A stretch of DNA of 64,000 nucleotides. It comes from Adineta vaga (taxonomy: Eukaryota; Rotifera). The stretch lies in contig CP075494.1 of the NCBI GenBank assembly GCA_021613535.1, forward strand, positions 13,020,001 through 13,084,000. The letters are read 5' to 3'. A program made the position numbers and the translations under genes. The notes below the pieces were generated by a model, which had not been told where the DNA came from, searched no databases, and worked only from the letters and a program-made list of their open reading frames with translations. How positions within the stretch are numbered: position 1 is the first letter of the stretch; the number at the start of each line of letters is the position of its first letter. Positions 60,296 through 64,000 of this stretch are shown piece by piece.

Positions 60296-60868
60296 TTATT
60301 TATATGGATTTGGTTGTTGGTAGATGTATGGTGGTGGTGGACCGCCATAAGTGGCTTGTTGACCTTGATTATATGGTGGATAACCTACTTGTTGATTATA
60401 TGGAGGATAATTAGCTTGCTGTTGCGATGGTGGTGGATAATAAGGTTGAGCACCTCCTGGATAATATTGCGGTTGTTGTTGAGGAGGTGGACCATAACCT
60501 TGTGGACCATAAACACCTGATGCTGGTACATATGTACCTGGTTGTTGCTGATAATAACTGAATAGAAAAAGAAATGAATAGGTTGTGTTATCAGTTACGT
60601 AATAAAAAGGACGTACACAGCCGTTGGAGCTTGATTATTAGCAGAACGTGGACTCATCATGTCTTTCTATAACAAAAATAAAAATGATCGAAAATCTAAG
60701 AAAAAAAAGCGAAAATAATTACACAGCATTTACCTAAAATAGAGAAAAACAATGTGTTTTTTTTTCAATGATCTATTTTTAGACTAATGAATACGTACAA
60801 CAGCAGAGTGCTGCCAAAGGAACGCATAAGCAACAAAGAAGATCATCACATCCATCATCAATACACAT
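60296..60868 (-). CDS. Small Cys-rich, Pro/Gln/Tyr-rich protein with an 11-nt micro-exon
   Basis: Exons 60799-60868, 60723-60733 (11 nt), 60617-60666, 60296-60557; about 130 aa, all phases agree. The N-terminus is a hydrophobic Cys cluster (CDDLLCCLCVPLAALCCC followed by KCC), like the palmitoylated or membrane-inserted Cys modules of CYSTM-type proteins. The rest is a low-complexity tail of YPPYNQ and GYGPPPQQQ type repeats. Human CYSTM1 has the two parts in the opposite order, so I do not assign the family. It is probably a membrane-tethered adaptor or stress-related peptide (inference). If the micro-exon is not used, the last two exons still encode 103 or fewer residues from the Met at 60660. 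Confidence 0.62.
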
Positions 60869-61652
60869 GATTAAAATCTTAAATAAATAATTTAATTAAG
60901 TCAATTGTATTCATGAGTAAATTAAGTTATCGTCGTAAATTTATACATCATACTATCAATGGATGGTATTTGAGATAAATAACCAAAGAAAATATATCAA
61001 CCCGATGAAGAAATTATAGAGGTCACTAGAAGCTGATGAAAATAGTTACAAAGCGTTCATCCGTCTGGTTTCGTTTTTTAGTTGCATTGATTTTATTCCT
61101 TTTGTGCTATATTCATTATTATCTTAAAGTTATTTCGTTACCGTTGGTTTTGTATTTTATAATTCCATCTAATTTGATAAAGTAGAAAGTCAGAAACATC
61201 GAAAAAGTAACGATGGAGAATCTAACCGTCAATATATTAACTCTTCTTTATTAAATGATCATTATTACTATCAAATATTGTCCATCAAATGAGGTTGATG
61301 TAATCACTTCACAAGTAGCTTGAAACAGGAAAAAGAATTTAACAGAAGAACGATAAGACAAAGAAAAAAAAAGTATGTTAAACAATATCAAGACTAATGA
61401 TCATTCTTTTCTTGAACTGGACCGTAGGTTAATTGTTTAAATATCTGCTGGTGTGTCACTAAAGTGTAGTTGAACTTGTACCTAAATATTGACAGATATC
61501 GTTATACGTGATAGGTATTTCTTTGCAAAGTTTTTTAAAACATCTGCTGCAATTCTCAAGCAAAATAGATTGAAAAAAAAACGTGTTTCGCGACATACAT
61601 CTCTTTTCTCTCTACCGAAATCATGTCTTTCAATGATTGAAAATTATCAAAA
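60869..61652. promoter_or_regulatory. Divergent intergenic region between Cys-rich gene and fucosyltransferase gene
   Basis: About 780 bp with no supported coding sequence. It must hold the promoters of both flanking genes, which are transcribed away from each other. No specific element was recognised. Confidence 0.4.
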
Positions 61653-63365
61653 ATGAAAACTCAACTTCACCGGTAAGGATTTTTCTGAATTCAATGATGA
61701 TAAATATATCTTTTTTTTTCATTTCAGTTTTCATGTTGTTCTTTGTTTGTTAGTAGTCATTCTAATTTTCTTTTATTTCTATAGTTGGGTATGAAAAGAT
61801 GAGTTCTCTTCGAAAAAAAGTCTCTTTTCTTCAATTTTAAAATAGAGATATATTGATGATGATGGTGATCCTATCGGTACTGTTTATATCGCAGAAACTC
61901 GTCATACGCCCAGTCAATCCAAATTAGATAATTGTAAGTTGATACCATATCTTTTCTAAGTTTCTTATTTCTTTTTTTCTATAGTTGTGAACGATAAGGA
62001 TGAGACATATTTTGCTGATCGAAACCTCAAAGCACCTATTCTTGTTTGGTGGACACCATTTACCTACGATACAGGTTCTTATATTCGCTGTGGTGATGGA
62101 ACTCGATGTTTTATATCGAATATACGAAAATATCGTGATAATCAAGATTTTTCTGCTTTTCTTTACTATGGTACTGATATTCATCTTTACGATTTACCAT
62201 TACCACGTTCTTCACATGAACAATGGGGATTACTTCATGAAGAATCACCAAAGAATAATTATATTTTTTCATTTGAATCAATTATGCAAATGTTTAATCA
62301 TACGGCAACATTTAAACGTCATTCAGATGTACCATTAACTACTCAATGGTTAGCATCCATGGATGATATATTAGATCAAACATATGTTATTGATGTTAAA
62401 AAGAAAACTAAATTACAGCAAGATTTCGATTTTGCTCCGATTATATATATTCAATCGGATTGTAATACACCATCGGATCGAGATTTATATATTAAAGAAT
62501 TAATGAAATATATTCGAATTGATTCATATGGAACTTGTTTACATAATAAAGATCTATCACCAAAGTAATTGAAAAGAAAAAAAAAGAAGAGAATTTTTGA
62601 TCAGATTTTGTTTTAGTTTAAGAAATCCAGTCGAAACAATGGAACATACAGATATATTAGAACTTGTTGGTAAATATAAATTTGCATTAGCTTTTGAAAA
62701 TGCAATTTGTACCGATTATATTACGGAAAAATTCTGGCGTCCTTTGAAAGTTGGAACGATTCCAATTGTTTATGGATCGGATCAATTTCACGTACATATA
62801 TCATCTTCTCTTTTAGCTTATCGGTTTTCTTTTTCTTTCATAGGATTTTCTTCCTGATGATCATTCAGCAATATCACTTCTCGATTTTGCAGCTCCGATA
62901 GAACTAGCAGATTATCTTCATCAATTAAACAAAAATGACACTCTATATGATTTCTATCGTCAATTCAAATTTACTCGTACGATTTCGAATAAAACACTCC
63001 TTGCTCGAACAATGTCTGAACGAACATGGGGTATACATAATGATCGTATTCGTGGAAATTTTATTAATAAATTTGAATGTACTGTATGTGAACGTGTACA
63101 TAAAACACGACAAGATTCGGCAATAAAATATCAAGCGAAATTTGAAGATTATGGTTGTCCACCACCAACGACATTTGATGAAACTGCTCAAAGAGTGGAA
63201 CGTTCGGGAAATTGGTATCGAACATATGAATTTACTCATTGTCAAGTCGAAGTATTTGACGAATGGATAAAACAAGGAAATTATAATTTTACAGAGAAAC
63301 AATTGTATGATGCAGCATCAAAACGTTTTTCACCATCATTTCGACGAAATGAATTTTTAAAATGA
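61653..63365 (+). CDS. FUT11: GT10 fucosyltransferase, FUT10/FUT11-like
   Basis: Exons 61653-61672, 61728-61788, 61846-61933, 61985-62564, 62617-62791, 62844-63365; about 481 aa. A 7-residue cytoplasmic start and one signal-anchor helix (VVLCLLVVILIFFYFYSW) make it a type II ER/Golgi protein. The GT10 donor-binding signature is clear: KYKFALAFENAICTDYITEK, FWRPLKVGTIPIVYGS and the following DFLPDDHSA. The C-terminal part (NKFECTVCERVHKTRQ, a later CPPP and a WYRTYEF segment) matches the FUT10/FUT11 branch, which recent work places as protein O-fucosyltransferases of the ER (POFUT3/4). The first exon is only 20 bp. aataaa at about 63381. Confidence 0.93.
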
Positions 63366-63714
63366 TGTTACTGGAAAAAGGAAATAAATCAAATGATATT
63401 TTTTAGGTTAACTCATTTACGAAAGAGAATAGTTTGTTACTTGACTTCTACCGACATCTCCTTTCATCATGAGGGTGTGTGAAATACTCTAACCAGTCAT
63501 ACAGGAGAGAACGCAATGAAGAGTAATACCCATCTTTTCCTTCTGACGAAATTCATTTGACGGGATGGAGAGATGTGGGCGTATAAAATATATGATGATG
63601 ATGATGATGATGATGAAATGAGAACATAGTTGCAGGAGCTTCATTGATCTCTACGTTTATAAACTTCTAGATTTCTATCAAAAGTATATCATTTTATTTG
63701 TTTTGACCAAGAAA
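63366..63714. other. Intergenic with (ATG)n microsatellite
   Basis: About 350 bp holding the fucosyltransferase 3' UTR and the cysteinyl-tRNA synthetase promoter. A (GAT/ATG)n tract lies at about 63591-63616. Nothing else seen. Confidence 0.6.
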
Positions 63715-64000
63715 ATGTGTACCACAAGTAAACAAGCTACACTTTGGAAATGTCCGGAAGCATCGGATGAAGCACGTCTTCGTCTTTATAATAGTTTTAC
63801 GAAGAAAAAGGTAAAATACAATGCTTTCTTAACTTCATATTCAAGGATTATATCTAGGAAGTTTTTATACCAATAAATGGTAATGAAGTTCGTTGGTATA
63901 GTTGTGGACCAACTGTTTATGATACATCTCATATGGGTCATGCTCGGTAGGATCATCTCAGTTCCATATCTGGTGTTAAAATCAATCGTTTTCTAGGTCA
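63715..64000 (+). CDS. CARS1: Cysteinyl-tRNA synthetase, cytosolic type (5' part, runs off the right edge)
   Basis: Exons 63715-63810, 63858-63946 and the start of a third exon at 63997. The visible 62 residues begin with a short basic Lys/Arg-rich lead-in ([17 protein letters not shown]) and continue into the catalytic core: [18 protein letters not shown]. This holds the zinc-ligand Cys of the CGPTVYD motif and the HIGH-type class I signature HMGHAR. The enzyme charges tRNA-Cys with cysteine using ATP. The absence of a transit-like leader favours the cytosolic form. Splice phases are consistent (0 then 2). The rest is outside the window. Confidence 0.93.

Noticed and set aside
1-64000. tRNA, rRNA, telomeric repeats, bacterial operons
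   Set aside because: Intergenic regions were scanned by eye for B-box-like motifs and G-rich telomere repeats. Nothing convincing was found, but a covariance-model search was not possible.

Overview
The window is animal nuclear DNA: AT-rich, with compact multi-exon genes whose introns are mostly 45-70 bp with clean GT..AG ends and consistent codon phase, no operons, and long intergenic gaps full of microsatellites. The intron style, the ADP-ribosyltransferases joined to kinesin-light-chain-like TPRs or to LamG ectodomains, and the animal gene set (PC, NAA15, PHACTR, EFHD, VWA3B, FUT10/11, FoxQ2-like) suggest a bdelloid rotifer (Adineta/Rotaria type). That assignment is inference from gene content. 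Exon coordinates were derived by hand from splice signals and phase, so single-base errors are possible.

Layout. 1-2341 (-): an ADP-ribosyltransferase (ART)-TPR gene running off the left edge, with freshly duplicated TPR units. 2342-6389: a transposon-relic zone holding a 256-bp foldback/MITE-like element (3446-3701), an internally deleted hAT relic (about 4867-5178) and GC-rich hairpins (5493-5617). 6390-10644 (-): mitochondrial pyruvate carboxylase, 13 exons. 12280-15880 (-): NAA15, NatA auxiliary subunit, 18 exons. 16256-16458 (+): orphan exon-like reading frame. 17188-19779 (-): PHACTR, with a possible alternative first exon at 20948-21460. 22679-24767 (+): unrecognised 10-exon gene. 26143-26979 (-): EFHD/swiprosin. 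29190-33531 (-): a PHD-coiled coil-PH protein with unusual architecture. 35041-37528 and 38121-40677 (-): tandem ART-TM-LamG paralogues. 41616-42999 (+): small single-pass membrane protein. 43119-49986 (-): VWA3B-like gene, 30 exons. 50271-51439 (+): mitochondrial acyl carrier protein. 52498-53999 (+): SOCS-box protein. 54295-55752 (-): rhodopsin-like GPCR. 58096-59241 (-): aldo/keto reductase. 59616-60104 (+): intronless forkhead gene. 60296-60868 (-): Cys-rich/PQ-rich small protein with an 11-nt micro-exon. 61653-63365 (+): FUT10/11-type fucosyltransferase. 63715-64000 (+): cysteinyl-tRNA synthetase, cut by the right edge.

The genes do not form one pathway. Housekeeping genes (PC, NAA15, NDUFAB1, CARS) are interleaved with cytoskeletal, ciliary and signalling genes (PHACTR, EFHD, VWA3B, GPCR, SOCS box) and with a lineage-expanded class, the three ART genes. 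The best candidates for undescribed biology are the tandem ART-TM-LamG proteins, whose ART exons look homogenised by conversion while their ectodomains diverged, the PHD-PH protein, and the Cys-rich micro-exon gene. No rRNA, tRNA, CRISPR array or prokaryote-type operon was seen.
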